A stretch of 64,000 bases of DNA from JADHOX01 sp038120515 (GTDB lineage Bacteria; Pseudomonadota; Alphaproteobacteria; Rickettsiales; JABIRX01): positions 25,313-89,312 of the forward strand of contig JAYOLW010000006.1 of assembly GCA_038120515.1 (NCBI GenBank), read 5' to 3'. This document shows positions 36,084-45,679 of this stretch, piece by piece (the stretch's first letter is position 1; each line of letters opens with the position of its first letter). Under the pieces are notes generated by a model. The model ran no database searches and was not told where the DNA came from. It saw nothing but the letters and a program-made list of their open reading frames with translations. A program made the translations under genes and the position numbers.

Positions 36084-37286
36084 TTCGTTACAAAATCTTG
36101 CAATTCTTTTAAGTGCTTCTTCAAGTGATTCAGTATCTAAAGCATATGATATTCTGAAATGATTTTCCGATCCAAATGCAGATCCTGGAACAACTGCAAC
36201 ATTTGCCTCTTCAAGTAAGCAAGTTGCAAAAGTCGATGAGTCATTAATTTGAATTCCTGTTTTAGTTTTTTTACCAATCAAACCAGAAATGTTTGGAAAT
36301 ACATAGAAAGCTCCAGATGGTTTTAAAGTAGATACACCATCAATGTTATTAAATACTGTAACGGCAACATCTCTTCTGTCTTTGAACACTTTATTTCTTT
36401 CGCTTATGTAGCTTTGATCAGAATTTAAGGCAACTGCTGAAGCGATTTGGCTGATAGAGCATGCATTTGAAGTGCTTTGCGATTGAATAACATTCATTGC
36501 TTTGATTAAGTCCTTAGGTCCACCAGCAAAACCAATTCTCCAACCTGTCATTGCGTAGCATTTTGACACGCCATTAATTGTTAAAACTCTATCTTTTAAA
36601 TGAGGCATTACTTCTGCAGGAGTTTTGACGATAAAATTATCATAAATTACATGTTCATATATATCATCACTCATCACCATTATATTTGGAAATTTTGCAA
36701 TTACTTTTAATAATGCTTTTAATTGATCAGCGCTATAAGTCATACCTGTCGGATTTGAAGGGGAATTTAAAATCACCCATTTAGTTTTATAGCTTATAGC
36801 CCGTTCTAGCTGAGCTGGTGTAATTAAATAATTTTGTTCTTTCGGGCAATCAACTATAATCGGCTTACCATCACATAATGCAACCATATCAGGGTATGAA
36901 ACCCAATATGGGGCTGGGATAATTACTTCATCACCTGGGTCAAGAGTTGCCATAAATGCGTTATAAATTAACTGTTTGGCACCATTTCCAATAGTAATTT
37001 GATCAATTTCAAAAGTTAGATTATTGTCTCTTTTAAATTTTTCAATTACAGCTTCTTTAAGCTCTTTGATGCCACTTACAGCAGTATATTTAGTAAAACC
37101 ATCTTTGATAGCCTGGATAGCTGCATCTTTGATAAGGTCATGTGTGTCAAAGTCAGGTTCGCCAGCGCCTAATGATATAATATCAATACCTTTAGATTTA
37201 AGCTCAAGAGCCTTGCTAGTAACGGCAAGGGTAGCAGATGGTTTTATGTTAGATAATTTTTTAGCAATAAAACTAGAAGAATTCAT
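36075..37286 (-). CDS. aspC: Aspartate aminotransferase (class Ib, possibly aspartate/prephenate aminotransferase)
   Basis: This 403-residue fold-type I PLP enzyme has AGEPDFDTHD, TIGNGAKQLIYN, PAPYWVSYPDM, NSPSNPTG, the Schiff-base lysine in NGVSKCYAMTGWRIG (Lys242) and FRISYALDTESLEEAL with the substrate arginine. Alphaproteobacterial members of this subgroup often act on both aspartate and prephenate, which would link aspartate metabolism with phenylalanine/tyrosine synthesis. That specificity cannot be read from sequence alone. It diverges from virB3. Confidence 0.93.
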   Translation of the reverse strand: MNSSSFIAKKLSNIKPSATLAVTSKALELKSKGIDIISLGAGEPDFDTHDLIKDAAIQAIKDGFTKYTAVSGIKELKEAVIEKFKRDNNLTFEIDQITIGNGAKQLIYNAFMATLDPGDEVIIPAPYWVSYPDMVALCDGKPIIVDCPKEQNYLITPAQLERAISYKTKWVILNSPSNPTGMTYSADQLKALLKVIAKFPNIMVMSDDIYEHVIYDNFIVKTPAEVMPHLKDRVLTINGVSKCYAMTGWRIGFAGGPKDLIKAMNVIQSQSTSNACSISQIASAVALNSDQSYISERNKVFKDRRDVAVTVFNNIDGVSTLKPSGAFYVFPNISGLIGKKTKTGIQINDSSTFATCLLEEANVAVVPGSAFGSENHFRISYALDTESLEEALKRIARFCNELI

Positions 37287-37368
37287 AATTGAAAATTAAA
37301 AAATATATATTTAATATTTAAAAATGAGAGTTTTATATATTTAAATTGAATATTTGCAACTTTAAACT

Positions 37369-37653
37369 ATGGCAGTAGCACCAGATCCTCTTTTTCTTGG
37401 ACTTACAAGGCCAGCTCTTATGCTTGGCGTTTCTTATCCGTTTATAGTTTTGAATGGACTCGGATGTATGCTTTATTTCGTATTGTCTGGAGATGTTAAA
37501 TCTTTGCTTGCTATGCCTTTCCTTCATGGTCTAGCTTATATGATTTGCTTAAAAGAACCTCTTGCTATTGAATTGATTATGGTTAAAGGTTCTAAATGTT
37601 CAAAATGTCGCAACAAAAGTTTTTATGGTGCGAATTCATATGACCCATATTAA
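37369..37653 (+). CDS. virB3: Type IV secretion protein VirB3
   Basis: VirB3 is a small inner-membrane T4SS subunit. The 94-residue protein has DPLFLGLTRPALMLGV, the classical VirB3 start, and two membrane segments (about 18-37 and 43-60). Its C-terminal tail contains a CSKCRNKSFYGANSYDP segment with paired cysteines, a feature of the Rickettsiales form. It is followed two bases later by virB4. The 82 bases upstream hold no clear promoter that I can name. Confidence 0.92.
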   Translation: MAVAPDPLFLGLTRPALMLGVSYPFIVLNGLGCMLYFVLSGDVKSLLAMPFLHGLAYMICLKEPLAIELIMVKGSKCSKCRNKSFYGANSYDPY

Positions 37654-37655
37654 TC

Positions 37656-40049
37656 ATGTTTAAAAATCTTATTAGGCCACAAGCAAAGAATCAAAAATAT
37701 TTTAACTCTGAATGTTCTGTTGCAAATTTTATTCCTTATAAGAGCCATTTTACAAGTGACTCCATATTACTTAAAAATATGGATATGATGAAAGTAATTA
37801 AGGTTAAAGGTTTCTCTTTTGAAACAGCTGATGATTTTGATCTTAATAATAAGAAAGATTTAAGAAACTCGCTTTTTAAAGGAATGGGGCAAGGAAGTTT
37901 TGTTATGAATTTTTATACCTTTAGAAGGCGTCAGGAGGCATTTCCTGGTGGTGAGATGCCAAATCTCTTTTCTTCATACACTAATGAAGAATGGCGAATG
38001 CGTCATGGTGATAAGCATACTTTTGTTAATGAGCATTATATTGCGATAATTAGAAAGAAATCATCAGGTGAAGATACTGCTTTCGATAAGCTTGTAAAAT
38101 CTATTGAGCAAAGAACTGATGATTCTGCAACTCAGCGTGAAATGCTTGATCAATATGGTGAGCTTGATGAAGTTGCTAATAGAGTATTGAATGCATATGC
38201 TTCTTACGGAGCACAAATGCTTGGTACTGTCAAAACAAAGGATGGTGTATATTCTGAGTTGCTTGAGTTTATAGGTTCGCTTGTTAATTGTGGCTTTTCT
38301 CAGCCGATGATTGTGCCAAATACTCCTATTGATCATTATGTATGTAATTCTAGATTGTTTTTCGGTAGTAAGGCTGTTGAATGTCAGGGTCCTATTGATA
38401 AAAGATTTGCAGGTATTGTATCTCTAAAAGAATATAGACCTCAAACTAATGCTGGAATGCTTGATGGATTTTTGCGTTTGCCATTTGAATTTATTATCTT
38501 TCAAACTTTTGAATTTATTAGTCGAAGTGATGCAATTGCTTCAATGCAACTTCAACAAAATCGAATGCAGCAATCAGGAGATCTTGCGGTTTCGCAAATT
38601 GCCGAAATTACTGAAGCTCTAGATATTGCTATGAGTGGCGAAATAGCTTTTGGTAAACATTCAATGGGAGTTTTATGTATTGAAGATGGCGTTAAAACGC
38701 TTGAAAATGCATTATCAATGCTTATGGTTGAATTTTCAAATATCGGAATTAATGCGATAAGAGAGAAAAATAACTTGGAGCCATGTTATTGGGGCATGTT
38801 ACCAGGAAATAGTGATTATTTAGTTAGAAAGGCCACTATCAACACTCTTAATCTTGCTGCTTTTGCATCATTTCATAATTATCCAGCTGGTGATAGAACT
38901 GGTAATTTTTGGGGTGATGCTGTTACAGTTTTTAATACTACATCTGGAACGCCATTTTTCTTTAATTTTCATGTAAGAGATGTTGGTCACACAATGATTA
39001 TTGGGCCAACTGGTGCTGGTAAAACGGTTCTGATGAATTTTATGTGTTGTCAGGCTTTGAAATTTGATCCTAGAACTTTTTTCTTTGATAAAGATAGGGG
39101 TGCGGAAATCTTTATAAAGTCAATTGGCGGAGTTCATTCATTTCTTGATCCAGGTCATTCAACAGGCTTTAATCCTTTACAGCTTGAAGATAGTAATGAG
39201 AGTCGAGCTTTTTTAATAGAATGGTTAAGTGCGTTAGTATCTCCTAATGGTGAAAAGCTCCCACCTGAGGATTTAGATCGAATTAAAGAAGCTGTAGATG
39301 GAAATTATAATTTACCAAAACGTGAAAGGGTTCTTAGAAATATAGCACCTTTTATGGGGCTTGGAGGGCCTGGGACATTATCTGGAAGGCTTGCGATGTG
39401 GCATGGTGATGGATCCCATGCTTCGCTTTTTGATAATATTGAAGATAAGCTGGATTTTTCTAAAGCTTCGTCTTTTGGTTTTGAAATGGGGCAGATTTTG
39501 CAAGATGCCCAGAGTATAGGTCCAGTTCTTCTTTATTTATTTCATAAAATTAACTCTGCACTTGATGGCAGGCCGACTATGATTGTACTCGACGAAGCTT
39601 GGGCATTGATTGATAATGATGTTTTTGCTCCAAAGATTAAAGATTGGCTTAAGGTACTTAGGAAGTTAAATGCTTTTGTAATCTTTGCAACTCAGTCAGT
39701 TGAAGACGCTGCTAGTTCATCAATCAGTGATACTCTGGTCCAGCAAACAGCAACGCAGATATATTTGCCAAATTTGAAAGCAACTGATGTTTATAAAGAT
39801 GTATTTATGCTCTCCGAAAGAGAGTATCAGATTGTTAAAACTACAGATCCAAGTTCTAGGTTTTTCTTGGTAAAGCAAGCGGTAAGTTCAGTTGTTGCAA
39901 GAATTGATCTAAGAGGCATGGATAATGTAATTAATGTATTGTCAGGTCGAGCTGATACGGTTATAATCTTGGATGAGCTGATTGAAGAATATGGTCCTGA
40001 TCCAAACAATTGGTTAGAAATCTTTTTCAATAGAGTAGCTGAGTTATAA
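37656..40049 (+). CDS. virB4: Type IV secretion ATPase VirB4
   Basis: VirB4 is the largest T4SS ATPase, used both in assembly and transport. The 797-residue protein has the CagE/TrbE/VirB domain (about 190-400), Walker A GPTGAGKT at about 450-457, Walker B MIVLDEAWALID near 642, and FATQSVEDAASSSISD. Length and motifs are typical. It forms an operon start with virB3; a new promoter is predicted before the virB6 genes. Confidence 0.97.
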   Translation: MFKNLIRPQAKNQKYFNSECSVANFIPYKSHFTSDSILLKNMDMMKVIKVKGFSFETADDFDLNNKKDLRNSLFKGMGQGSFVMNFYTFRRRQEAFPGGEMPNLFSSYTNEEWRMRHGDKHTFVNEHYIAIIRKKSSGEDTAFDKLVKSIEQRTDDSATQREMLDQYGELDEVANRVLNAYASYGAQMLGTVKTKDGVYSELLEFIGSLVNCGFSQPMIVPNTPIDHYVCNSRLFFGSKAVECQGPIDKRFAGIVSLKEYRPQTNAGMLDGFLRLPFEFIIFQTFEFISRSDAIASMQLQQNRMQQSGDLAVSQIAEITEALDIAMSGEIAFGKHSMGVLCIEDGVKTLENALSMLMVEFSNIGINAIREKNNLEPCYWGMLPGNSDYLVRKATINTLNLAAFASFHNYPAGDRTGNFWGDAVTVFNTTSGTPFFFNFHVRDVGHTMIIGPTGAGKTVLMNFMCCQALKFDPRTFFFDKDRGAEIFIKSIGGVHSFLDPGHSTGFNPLQLEDSNESRAFLIEWLSALVSPNGEKLPPEDLDRIKEAVDGNYNLPKRERVLRNIAPFMGLGGPGTLSGRLAMWHGDGSHASLFDNIEDKLDFSKASSFGFEMGQILQDAQSIGPVLLYLFHKINSALDGRPTMIVLDEAWALIDNDVFAPKIKDWLKVLRKLNAFVIFATQSVEDAASSSISDTLVQQTATQIYLPNLKATDVYKDVFMLSEREYQIVKTTDPSSRFFLVKQAVSSVVARIDLRGMDNVINVLSGRADTVIILDELIEEYGPDPNNWLEIFFNRVAEL

Positions 40050-40072
40050 CAGGTCTTTAAATTTTTCTGTTT

Positions 40073-40101
40073 TTGTATATAATAATTTGATGGGCTATAA
40101 T
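40073..40101 (+). promoter_or_regulatory. Predicted promoter of the virB6 gene array
   Basis: TTGTAT at 40073-40078, a 17-base spacer and perfect TATAAT at 40096-40101, in the 127-base gap after virB4. The same gap holds a 10-bp inverted repeat (TATAATAATT 40078-40087 with AATTATTATA 40129-40138) and an inner TTCAAA-TAAG-TTTGAA hairpin (40115-40130). Confidence 0.5.
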
Positions 40102-40176
40102 GTATAAAATAACTTTCAAATAAGTTTGAATTATTATAGCTTTGAATAATATTTTATTAACATAAGAGTTCGAGAA

Positions 40177-42954
40177 TTGAGCGGTTACAAAAACTTAAAA
40201 AGTTTTTATATTCTTTATTCAATCAAATGTTTATTTAAGTCTTTAAAAAAAAGGCTTTTTGTATTCATTTCTCTAAAATCATTAATCTTAATTATAACAT
40301 TACATATATCAGCTTTTTATTCTAATGCTTATGCGGATGATTATTCAACTAGGCCTACCTCTGAAGCAGTCACAGAGGATCTTGCCTATTGTGCACCAAT
40401 GTATGCAGAATTAATTGCTTTGTATTATATTATGTATAAACCAATGCCTTATGCCCAAAAGATTTTGGCAGCAGCAGCTGTTATTGCTGCTTATGCCTTG
40501 TATAGATCTAAAATAGAGGGATGGGCTCTAGAATATCAAGATAATAGTTATGTTGTTAATCATTCTGATTTTAATGATGATATGATTAATGATTATGCTA
40601 AATGGGTAAATTTGGATGCAATAAATAATACCGATAAATATGCTCAGTATCTTACATATGATGCGACTAGGAGAAGGCTAGAAAATGTTTCACTATGTGA
40701 GGATTTGGTTGGTAAATTTGTTACAAGAACTGACCCTGATAATGGCTTTGTTTATTACGAAAAAACACTTACGGAATCTGATGTTTTAAGGCTTGAGGGT
40801 TGTCGATATTGTGTGACTTCGGTTGATAATGATGCTATTTGTTCAAATGGTGGAACATTTCATGGGTTTACATATGAGATATATAATCAAGATTATTTCT
40901 GTGATGGTGGAGTTTATGTGCATTTAAAAACAACTGGTGCAGAGAAATGTATTATGAAGGGTAATTGTGATAGAATTGATTCTGGAGGCAGTCTTTCTTT
41001 ATTGGGTTTTACAGTTGGAGATTATCTTGTTTGTGCATATAAAATGGATGAAATGATATGTTCTGAAGCAGTTTCATGTAGTTTCTCTATGTTTGGAACG
41101 AACGAAGGGACTGAATTAGATGGTGACACATTAGACAGGATGGGTGAATTTTTCACAGGTTTAGCTTTTGATTACTCTGCTATTGATGCTAGAACTTCAC
41201 ATGGAAAGGACCCTAGGGATCCTGGAATTCCTGCAATTATTACTTGTCAGCAGTTAGTTGATGATTCAGCTGAAGGTGTTTGTTTATGTACTGTTGAGCA
41301 GGCTGGAAATTCATTATGTGATGTTGATTCATTTTATACTTGCTCAAATGATAATATAACTACAGTTGAAACTTGCAGCATATGTGGAAATTTTGCTGAA
41401 TGTATAGATGAAAGGGGTTTGTTTATTGAGGGTTGTGTTTATCCTGAGAATCAACTTTGTGGCTATTATCCTAATGAGGAATATTTATTGCATTGCGCTT
41501 TGGAAAAAGATATTTCTATGGATTCAGCTTATGAAATGCCCGAATTTATTTCAAAATATTGTACAGGTGAAGCTATTGTTGATAATGGCAATATGAGTGT
41601 AACAGGTAGAATTATGAGATGTGTTGAGCTTTCTATTCAAAATATGTTCTATGGCGCATATGAAGAAGCTGATGGTCGCAATATCACTGGGATTTACTGT
41701 TCTAATGATGATTCTTCTGTAAGTCTTCGATCAGAATGTGAAGCTGGAATATTTATTCAATTTCAAAATAGGATGATTGAGGTGGTAAGGCTGTTAATGG
41801 CATTATCAATTTCCATGCTCGGTGTCATGATATTATTTGGTTTAATTCAAGATGTGAAAAGCATTTTGCATTATATTATGACCTTTGGTTTAGTGTTTTA
41901 TTTTGCTGTGTCTGATGGTTGGCGAGAAGGTTATTATGATGCTGCTGTAACTGCTGGTCGAACTATGGGTATGATTCTTGGTTCAAACCTATCTTACAAT
42001 AACTTATACAATGTTGAATTAAATGATGGATGTGATTATCAGATAGTTACAAGTAGAACTGATGATAACATGTTGGTTATTGGTAATAATGACTATGAAT
42101 ATCCTGATAATGAAGCACATTATGCTATTTGGGATTCATATGATTGTAAAATGGAAAAGTTTTTTAGCAGTAATGGTGGTGGAAGCTTTTCTAGTTTTTC
42201 GAAAATTTCTAATGCAATTATTCCCTTTGGATTTATTATAGCTTTTATAGTTGTGTTATGTTTGTTTGTTTTTATTCTTATTTTTGTATTTTTCTCAACA
42301 CAGTTTCTTGTTTTTGCATTAACAGCATTTTTTGTTCTAACTTTGCTCATTTTTATTTCTCCAATTATAATTCCGCTTGCTTTATTAAAAAATGTGCAAA
42401 AAGCTAAAGCTATTTTTGATACATGGCTAAAAACTTTAATTGCATATAGCTTTCAACCTTTAGTTATTTGGAGTGTCCTAGCTATTATGAATGTTTTTAT
42501 AGATTTTGGATTGTATGGAAAAGGCGATATATTTGTTGATAAAGGACAAAATCAAATTGCAGAAATTAAAGATGATTGTAGCGTTTTTTATCTTCCATGT
42601 GTTTTCCATAAGCTTGATATAGGTTATTATGATCCAAAGCCAATAACATCTTTTGCTAGCTTATGGAAAAATTTATTGGGGGTAACTTTGATGAAGGATG
42701 TTGGTTTGGCTTTCCTTGGTGCGTTGTTCTTTATTGGAATTATCTTTTTTATGGCGATGTCTGGCATGCAAATTATTGCCCAACAATTATTTGATGCTGC
42801 TGAAAATGCAGATCTTAGCCAAGAAATTAAAGGCATGCAGTCATTATTAAAAATAGGTGCTGTAGGAGCTATGAAATCAGGACAAGCAACTAAAAATACT
42901 CTTAAGTATGGTTATCAAAAGTTAAGGTACGGAGTAGGTAAAGATGAAGATTAA
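40177..42954 (+). CDS. VirB6-family T4SS protein 1 (925 residues)
   Basis: This is the first of five tandem VirB6 paralogues. It starts at TTG, since no ATG precedes the signal peptide; AAGAG lies 8 bases before it. A long signal peptide ends near SNAYA-D (about residue 52). Residues 60-525 are an extracytoplasmic, cysteine-rich region. Residues 528-870 are the TrbL/VirB6 core with about six membrane segments (LLMALSISMLGVMILFG, VFYFAVSDGW-like, ISPIIIPLALLKNVQKAK, FDTWLKTLIAYSFQP). VirB6 forms part of the inner-membrane channel. The N-terminal half resembles virB6-2, so the two arose by duplication. The stop overlaps virB6-2 by 11 bases. Confidence 0.9.
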   Translation: MSGYKNLKSFYILYSIKCLFKSLKKRLFVFISLKSLILIITLHISAFYSNAYADDYSTRPTSEAVTEDLAYCAPMYAELIALYYIMYKPMPYAQKILAAAAVIAAYALYRSKIEGWALEYQDNSYVVNHSDFNDDMINDYAKWVNLDAINNTDKYAQYLTYDATRRRLENVSLCEDLVGKFVTRTDPDNGFVYYEKTLTESDVLRLEGCRYCVTSVDNDAICSNGGTFHGFTYEIYNQDYFCDGGVYVHLKTTGAEKCIMKGNCDRIDSGGSLSLLGFTVGDYLVCAYKMDEMICSEAVSCSFSMFGTNEGTELDGDTLDRMGEFFTGLAFDYSAIDARTSHGKDPRDPGIPAIITCQQLVDDSAEGVCLCTVEQAGNSLCDVDSFYTCSNDNITTVETCSICGNFAECIDERGLFIEGCVYPENQLCGYYPNEEYLLHCALEKDISMDSAYEMPEFISKYCTGEAIVDNGNMSVTGRIMRCVELSIQNMFYGAYEEADGRNITGIYCSNDDSSVSLRSECEAGIFIQFQNRMIEVVRLLMALSISMLGVMILFGLIQDVKSILHYIMTFGLVFYFAVSDGWREGYYDAAVTAGRTMGMILGSNLSYNNLYNVELNDGCDYQIVTSRTDDNMLVIGNNDYEYPDNEAHYAIWDSYDCKMEKFFSSNGGGSFSSFSKISNAIIPFGFIIAFIVVLCLFVFILIFVFFSTQFLVFALTAFFVLTLLIFISPIIIPLALLKNVQKAKAIFDTWLKTLIAYSFQPLVIWSVLAIMNVFIDFGLYGKGDIFVDKGQNQIAEIKDDCSVFYLPCVFHKLDIGYYDPKPITSFASLWKNLLGVTLMKDVGLAFLGALFFIGIIFFMAMSGMQIIAQQLFDAAENADLSQEIKGMQSLLKIGAVGAMKSGQATKNTLKYGYQKLRYGVGKDED

Positions 42955-45679
42955 TAATTACTCTTTCCATAATATTAAGGCTGATGAAATATTAATTTGT
43001 GATATTCAAGCTAGCTCATGTGAAAATTTAACTTCTAGATTTCTTTCTAAGTTAAATTTTTATTCAAAGCATATTCTAAATTTTGTCTTAATTACGATTA
43101 TGCTGATAGGAATTTGCCTTTCATCTATGAAAAAGGCAGAAGCTGGAATGATTTTAGGTGATCATAGATATACAACTGGTGCCATTGCTGCTGATATGTC
43201 TCAATGTGCTGCTCTTATTGCAATATGGTATGTTACTAGAGTTGTTATGACAACATTTTTTAGAAATTTAATTATTTGGTGCTGGGCAAATTCTATCCCT
43301 CCTAATCCTTCTGCTCCATATTGGGCATCGGCAGCAGTTTGGTTAGAAAATAATCATTGGTGGCTAGTAGAAATTGCAGCAGCTGCCGCTTTGTATGCTG
43401 CTTGGCTTGCGCTTGAAGAATGGGCTGAGTCAACTAGGCAGTCAGTACATATTTTAAATAATTTTGATGAAGGTAATCCATATTATTGTGAGAAGTTTGA
43501 TCATAGGAATGATGTTTATAAATATGGTCCAATAAACAAAACTTATGGTGATTGCAATAAGACCATTTATACTAAAAATGAGAATTATAATAAAATAGCT
43601 ATATATTATGATTCTGGTAATAAGCTTCCAACCGGAGCTTCTGGACCAGAAATAATAAAAGCTCTAAATACTGGAAGCCCCCCTGATGATCAATATGTTT
43701 GGATAGATCCTTATGATTGTAAAGAGTTAGATGTATTAGGTGCTAATTTCGCGGGGTTATCATTTGATCTTACAAGATGGATTTGTGCTTATGAAGAAGA
43801 TGGACAGATATGTGCAGATGTTGTTTTTTGCACATCTTTAGAAATTATTCAATTTATTAAATATATACTTCCAGGTATGTTCTTTTTTAATAAAGTGTCA
43901 GGTTATATTGCCGACCCTATCTTTGATTCTGATGAAGGAACTCGGACTTGTAATAAAAATCCTTGGACTGGTCAGAATCAAGATGATTATAATAATGGTG
44001 ATGGTAGATGTGAATGCGCTTGTTGCCCAGGAAATGCAAATCAACCTTCAATGTGTAGTAATACTGTGCAAGACAGTTCAGGAAATACAGTCTCGCAAGA
44101 TTTTGCATGTACAACATATAATGAAAGATATAGAGCACATTGTATTCCAAGAGGTAAGGAGGATATTGATATTGACCCACCAGTTGTTGCACCAACTGCG
44201 GTTTCGGCATATTGTGATGCAAATGTAAGTGTTGGTTATACCCCATTTCCTCTCGCAGGCAAATTAATGCGATGTTTTGATAAAACAATTAATAATGTTT
44301 TTTATGGCACCAGAGAGATTGTCTCATATGACGAAGATGGTCAAATTAAAATAGAAGATGGTGCAATTGTGCTTGAGAAGCAATGTGTTGAAGGAAGAGT
44401 TAATAGCGCAGGCATGTGTGATTCTTCGCTTTTGATGAAATTTATGGATGCTTATAAAGATATCATTAGGTTAATGCTGGTTCTTTTTGTAACTTTCATT
44501 GGTGTGAAGATGATGATGGGTGCAAATTATGCCTTTCCTGATTTATTCAAAATGATCATGAAAATATCATTAGTAACGTATTTTGCTATGGGAGATGCAT
44601 GGAAAGACGGTTATTATACTACGTTATTATCAATGGGCGCGGAGTTGGGAGCTGAATATTATGCTTTGTCTGATACGGCCGCATCGCAAATTCAAGGTTC
44701 AATGCAAACGTCATTGGCAGAATCTGGTGAAATCAATTCATTTGAATGTACCGTTACAGCAGTTGGCTCTAGTGAGGCTTTGGTTGGATCTATTGAAGAA
44801 TGTAATTTTACAACTGATGATGGTTATGATGGGGTTGTTTATGCTCCTGAAGATGAGCATTTTATTGTTTGGGATATTTTAGATTGTAAATTTGCGACAT
44901 ATACCGGTTTTTCAGTTACCAAAACATTTCCTTATTTGGTATCTTTTGCATGGGCTATGATATTATCTGTCTCAACTGGTTTTCTAACTTTAATTGCAGC
45001 ATTTGTAATCCTTTATGCATCATTAACTGTTATGCTAACAGCTTTATATATTGGTATATTAACATTATTCAACATAACGCTCCTAATTTATATTGCACCT
45101 ATAATAATCCCTTTAGTTTTATTTGAGCAAACTAAATCAATATTTTCTAAATGGCTTAGCATGCTTTTAGGTTATAGCATCCAGCCGATGATATTATTTG
45201 CAGTGTTATCATTTTTATTTGCTATTATTGATCAGCTTTTTCTCACGACAATGCCACAAGTATTTTCATCAGAAGTTACTAAAACTGATATTTTATTAGG
45301 GATTACAGGGTATAAGGTACAAAGTGCATATGATTTTACCACTCTTGTAGTTTCGGTATTAAAATTTACTATAGCTATGGTTATCCTTTCAAGCTTATTC
45401 AAAAGAATAACTGAAATTATATCATCTTTAAGTGGAGCTAGTGTTTCAGGTATGCCAAAAATTGATGAAATTAAGAAAGCTATCACCAAGACAGCTGGCA
45501 AAGCTACAAAATTTGCTGGAAATGCAGCAAAATATTCTTATAGATATGGTATGCATCAAAGGAATAAGGGGCTTGAGACAAGAGAAAAGAATAGAGAAAA
45601 AATACAAGAAGGATTGGAGGCGAAGTATAAAAAAGACAACGAATCTTCTGGGGCTAGTCAAGGTGGAGGACAATCATGA
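42944..45679 (+). CDS. VirB6-family T4SS protein 2 (911 residues)
   Basis: A tandem paralogue of the preceding gene. A signal peptide is visible with its hydrophobic core at about 45-60 and a likely cut after KKAEA. The ectodomain (about 70-495) has several cysteine clusters, such as GRCECACCPGNANQPSMC, and a conserved stretch shared with virB6-1 (GKLMRCFDKTINNVFYG here, GRIMRCVELSIQNMFYG there). The VirB6 core is at about 499-830 (VTFIGVKMMMGA, IAPIIIPLVLFEQTKSIFSKW, MLLGYSIQPM). The last 60 residues are basic and charged (EKNREKIQEGLEAKYKK), probably cytoplasmic. It overlaps virB6-3 by 4 bases (ATGA). Confidence 0.9.
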   Translation: MKINNYSFHNIKADEILICDIQASSCENLTSRFLSKLNFYSKHILNFVLITIMLIGICLSSMKKAEAGMILGDHRYTTGAIAADMSQCAALIAIWYVTRVVMTTFFRNLIIWCWANSIPPNPSAPYWASAAVWLENNHWWLVEIAAAAALYAAWLALEEWAESTRQSVHILNNFDEGNPYYCEKFDHRNDVYKYGPINKTYGDCNKTIYTKNENYNKIAIYYDSGNKLPTGASGPEIIKALNTGSPPDDQYVWIDPYDCKELDVLGANFAGLSFDLTRWICAYEEDGQICADVVFCTSLEIIQFIKYILPGMFFFNKVSGYIADPIFDSDEGTRTCNKNPWTGQNQDDYNNGDGRCECACCPGNANQPSMCSNTVQDSSGNTVSQDFACTTYNERYRAHCIPRGKEDIDIDPPVVAPTAVSAYCDANVSVGYTPFPLAGKLMRCFDKTINNVFYGTREIVSYDEDGQIKIEDGAIVLEKQCVEGRVNSAGMCDSSLLMKFMDAYKDIIRLMLVLFVTFIGVKMMMGANYAFPDLFKMIMKISLVTYFAMGDAWKDGYYTTLLSMGAELGAEYYALSDTAASQIQGSMQTSLAESGEINSFECTVTAVGSSEALVGSIEECNFTTDDGYDGVVYAPEDEHFIVWDILDCKFATYTGFSVTKTFPYLVSFAWAMILSVSTGFLTLIAAFVILYASLTVMLTALYIGILTLFNITLLIYIAPIIIPLVLFEQTKSIFSKWLSMLLGYSIQPMILFAVLSFLFAIIDQLFLTTMPQVFSSEVTKTDILLGITGYKVQSAYDFTTLVVSVLKFTIAMVILSSLFKRITEIISSLSGASVSGMPKIDEIKKAITKTAGKATKFAGNAAKYSYRYGMHQRNKGLETREKNREKIQEGLEAKYKKDNESSGASQGGGQS

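Noticed and set aside
44583..44882. Overlapping + strand ORF inside virB6-2
   Set aside because: Shadow frame of the VirB6 coding sequence with no start signal or recognisable family; the same holds for the many short minus-strand frames opposite virB4, the virB6 genes and the coiled coil.
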